From contig KE546968.1 in assembly GCA_000442125.1 (NCBI GenBank), positions 1,831,795 to 1,895,794 on the forward strand: a stretch of DNA of 64,000 nt. Reading direction: 5' to 3'. Under the pieces are notes generated by a model. The model saw only the letters and a program-made list of their open reading frames with translations. It ran no database searches and was not told where the DNA came from. Positions 60,424-64,000 of the stretch are shown piece by piece (position 1 is the first letter of the stretch; every line of letters begins with the position of its first letter). The translations under genes were made by a program, and so were the position numbers. The stretch comes from Opeltia flavorubescens (taxonomy: Eukaryota > Ascomycota > Lecanoromycetes > Teloschistales > Teloschistaceae).

Positions 60424-63400
60424 TATTATAAATAATCGTCCTAGCGTTCTAATATTAAAGAAAATATAATAGAAAAAAACTATTTAATAAATATTAAAAA
60501 ATTTATTTATATTTAAAAAATAAATAAAATTTTTCTATTAATAATATAAATTAGGATCCGGAGATTTTTTATTAAAAAATATTAGTTTAATTAATTTATT
60601 TAATATTTTTATTATCTATATATAGCTTTAAAAAAATAAATTTCGAAATAATATTTTAAAAGAAATAAAATAGATATTTTTTCTATATTCTATTACTTTA
60701 TAATTCGCGTTAAATCCTATATAAAACTTTATATATTTATTTTTTAAAGCGTCGGATTAATCGGCCGTAGTTAGATAAATTAATTTTAGTTTAATAATAG
60801 CTAACTTTCTATATAGAACTATTAATACTAACGCTCGCTAATTAATTCCTTTTAAATTAAATTTATAGAATATTATAATAACCGGGCTAAAATTTATAAA
60901 TATTAGCTAATAATAGGAAGTCTATCCGTTAAAATTAATATCGATATTAGCGGTCGTCGAATTAATAAAATATTAAATTTTTTTTTAAAGTTTTTTAACC
61001 TTCTATTATTATAATAGGTTAGTTATATAGAATACTAGCGTTTATATAAAATAGTATACTTTTAGAGCTTTCCTACGGATAAAGACCTTTATTAATAATA
61101 ATAGCGTCCGAGATCTAATTAATCTTATTCTCGAAAGTTATATAAAAATTAGTTATTAAAATATTTAAAGTATTTTTAGACTTATATTTTCTATTATTAT
61201 ATTAAAAACTTTAATTAATTTAGCTTTATATTCTTTTTAATTTAAAGTTATATTAAAAATTTTTTTTATAAATAGCCTAAAATAATCGATTTTAGAATTA
61301 AATTTATATTTAGATTTTATTATTATACTAATTATATTACGGATTTAAATAGAATAGACTAGTAGTATATAATAAATTTTTTTTAGTAGATAAGTTAAAG
61401 AGTTTTTTTAATAATTAATTACTTTATATTTTTTAAAAGGCTAGCGTAATATTAATCGACTACTATTTTCTATATTTAAATTAGGAAATAGTTTTATTTA
61501 ATTTATTTAATAAAATATATAACGCTTAAAAATAAACGATAATTTATTAATAAATATTTATCGCGTAAATAGAAATATAAGTCTTAAAAAAAGCTTTTAG
61601 CCGGATAAAATATATATAATTTTATATATTTATAAAAATCTACTCTAATATATTTTATTATCCGTAGTCGCTTTATAAATAATAAAAAATTTAATTATAT
61701 ATTTATAATAATTGAAAATTAGATATTTTAAAATAGTTTTTTTCTATATAAACTTTTACTATAAACTTATTAGTTATAAAAGCCGGTTATATAATTAGTA
61801 TTATTTAATTTATATAGAATAGTTTAATATATCTAGTTCGGAATATATATTATATAGAATTATTCCGTCCGTATTTTAATTATTAATTTATTTTTTCCGC
61901 GTTTAAATAGTACTATTATTTATATCCGCCTTTAATTAAAATCTATTCTACTATTATAAACTAAAACCACTAGTTTTTTAGAATATAATATTTTAGATAT
62001 TATCTAGCTTATTTATTTTTTAAATTTAATCTAATTAATTAATCGTTTATAATCCTTTATTAACTCGAAACCTATATTAAACGCTACTAATTTTTAAAAT
62101 TATACTAAATTATAACCGACCTATAACTAGTTTTTATTTTTATTCGGTTATATAAATAGCTATAATATATATTTTTTTATTATTAACCGTTTTTTATTAA
62201 TTAATCGTTTTACTTTTTAGGCTTTTAAAATTATTTAACTTTAATAATATATTACCCTCTAGTTTATTATACGATCTATTTATAATTATAATTTCGAATC
62301 TAATAGAGCTATTAAAGCGCTAAAAGAGATATAATACTAGATTTAATAATATATCGTTAATAGAAAAAATTAAAAAGCTAGAAAGTAAACGCGGGCCGGT
62401 TACTATTTATAATATACTATAAGTCGAATAAAATATTATAATCGATAAAAAACCGGTAGAATTACTTTCTATTTAGCGTTTTAACGATTTCGAGATCTAC
62501 TATACTTTAATAAATTTAGATAAAAAAGAAAAAAAATAATTAACGACTATAATAAAAGCCACGGATAATAATAATATAATAGATATAATTATATAACTTT
62601 TTAAATTAAAAATAAATATCGGTAGAATAAAAATAGATTAGTAGCTTTTATATATAAAGCCTCGGCCTAATATAATTAAATAAATCTTTAAAAAAGGAAT
62701 AAAACGCCGATAGAATCTATTATACAAGGAAAATAAAAATTAGATATATAATATTCTAAGACGCGGCTTTTATTAGGTCTATTAATTAAATATTAATAGC
62801 TTTAATAGTCTAGAAAAGATTTTTAATACTCTAATATATAAATTCTAATAGCTAACTTTTACGATATTATTTAATAGCTATTGCGTAAATAGTAATAGTT
62901 ATATTATTTATAAAAAAAGCCGACCGCGTTAGATATCTTCGCTAGAAAAATCTTATACGATATTATTAAATAATTTATAGAATATAATCTAGGAATAGTT
63001 TAACGCTATTAATAATAGAATATATACTAAATATTAATATCGAGTACGGAAAACTAATATTATTTTTAATTAGCTTTTTAAATAATTAATACTTCGGAAT
63101 TTGTTTTAAATAGCTATAAAAAATAAATATACTATTTTAAATAGCTTTATTAAAATTTAGTATTATTAGATTATATTAAATAAAAATTAGTATTATAAAA
63201 TAGTAATAAAAGGCTTTATATTTTTTAGTATAGTTTTTAGCTATACTAAAAAGTACTATTTAAGCGTAGTCTAGTCTACCGGGCCTAGCAGGAACTCTGG
63301 CTTATTCTAATATAATAGTTGAAAAAGCCGTTGCGCTACGCTTATTTAATCGGATAATTTTAAAGAATAAACTAAATTAATCCCGTTATTTATTTTTTAA

Positions 63401-64000
63401 TAAGTCTTTTTAATTAATAAAGCTTTTTATTAAATAATAATATTTTTTAAATAGTTTTAAATTTAATAGTTTTTCTAAAAGGGTATTAAGCGTTTAATAA
63501 GTAAGCTTTAGCTTTTATATATCGCTAATATTATAGTACCGATAACGTTTCCTTTTATCCTATAATATAATTAGGTTTATTTTTTTCTAACTTCTAAGCT
63601 CTATAAAATAACTAAATAAACCTCGCGGGTTTACGGTTAATAGGCGTAAAAAAATATAAATAATTTTTTTATTAAACCTTTCGATTCGTAGAGGATAGAT
63701 AAAAAAAGTTTAGCTATTTAAAAATTTCCTATTCTAAATTAGTTTAAAGAGCCGCGATAATTTTTTATTTATTTAATTATTAGAAATAAATAATAGAGTA
63801 TAAGAGCTATTATAAAAAAATAGCCTATTAATAAATAATATTAAGATAAGTATTTAATATTCGACTTTATACTACTTTTCTCGCGAGATATATAATAAAG
63901 AATATTAATACTAGAAGATCTTAAAAAAATATAAATCGAAGAGATTAAATATTAAATTCGATATAATTTTATAAAAGTAATTAATAGAAAAACGAACGCT

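Larger units (their letters stand above)
28577..64000. mobile_element. AT-rich, RIP-affected repeat block (transposon fossils)
   Basis: From 28,577 to the window end the DNA is very AT-rich. CA and TG dinucleotides are almost missing while TA is in excess and CG persists. This is the expected result of RIP, which changes CpA to TpA in duplicated DNA of filamentous ascomycetes. No gene survives: the few long open frames are low-complexity Phe/Ile/Leu strings. The block must be layers of old repeats. Apart from one less altered LTR element and several tandem arrays listed separately, I cannot name the families. One undetermined base is at 40221. Confidence 0.85.

Noticed and set aside
44000-64000. 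Faint coding-like traces in the AT-rich block
   Set aside because: Some stretches keep CG-rich words and lysine-rich frames that could be old transposon genes, but none could be matched to a named family by eye.

Overview
The window looks like a filamentous ascomycete (Pezizomycotina) chromosome arm. Genes are spaced and interrupted by short introns (about 46 to 156 bp) with GT-AG ends and fungal branch sites. From about 28.6 kb the base composition collapses to a very AT-rich block in which the dinucleotides CA and TG are almost absent while CG survives. That is the footprint of repeat-induced point mutation (RIP), a fungal process. No order or species can be fixed from the sequence alone. 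Left part (1 to about 16 kb): a run of oxidative tailoring genes and a transporter. In order they are a 2-oxoglutarate/Fe(II) oxygenase, a decayed Myb-like DNA-binding gene, a membrane-anchored cytochrome P450, a short-chain dehydrogenase, a secreted BBE-type flavin oxidoreductase, a CYP52-like P450 on the minus strand, and a 14-helix DHA2-type MFS exporter. This is the make-up of part of a secondary-metabolite cluster, but no backbone enzyme (PKS, NRPS, terpene synthase) lies in the window. A short motif, GGGACCAGAC, recurs upstream of three of these genes, with a fourth shorter match. Middle part (16 to 28.6 kb): an ASCH/PUA-like small protein tail-to-tail with a Cys/His-rich protein built of two modules with identical spacing; an APH-like kinase-fold protein; a SnoaL/NTF2-like protein; a poorly supported ORF; a two-helix membrane protein with an in-frame stop; a possible tiny secreted protein; a secreted But2-domain protein; and the 3' part of a larger unknown gene cut off at the AT-rich boundary. 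Several genes here are broken or short, as expected near a repeat-rich compartment. Right part (28.6 to 64 kb): 35 kb of heavily RIP-altered repeat fossils with no intact gene. It contains an LTR-like direct-repeat pair at the gene junction, a better preserved LTR element (32,341 to 35,845) with 172-bp LTRs and a 5-bp target duplication, a 179-bp satellite, and several minisatellites. Most gene models here were rebuilt by hand from splice signals. They differ from single open frames: the first P450 and the ASCH-like gene gain a first exon, and the MFS gene gains its last exon.
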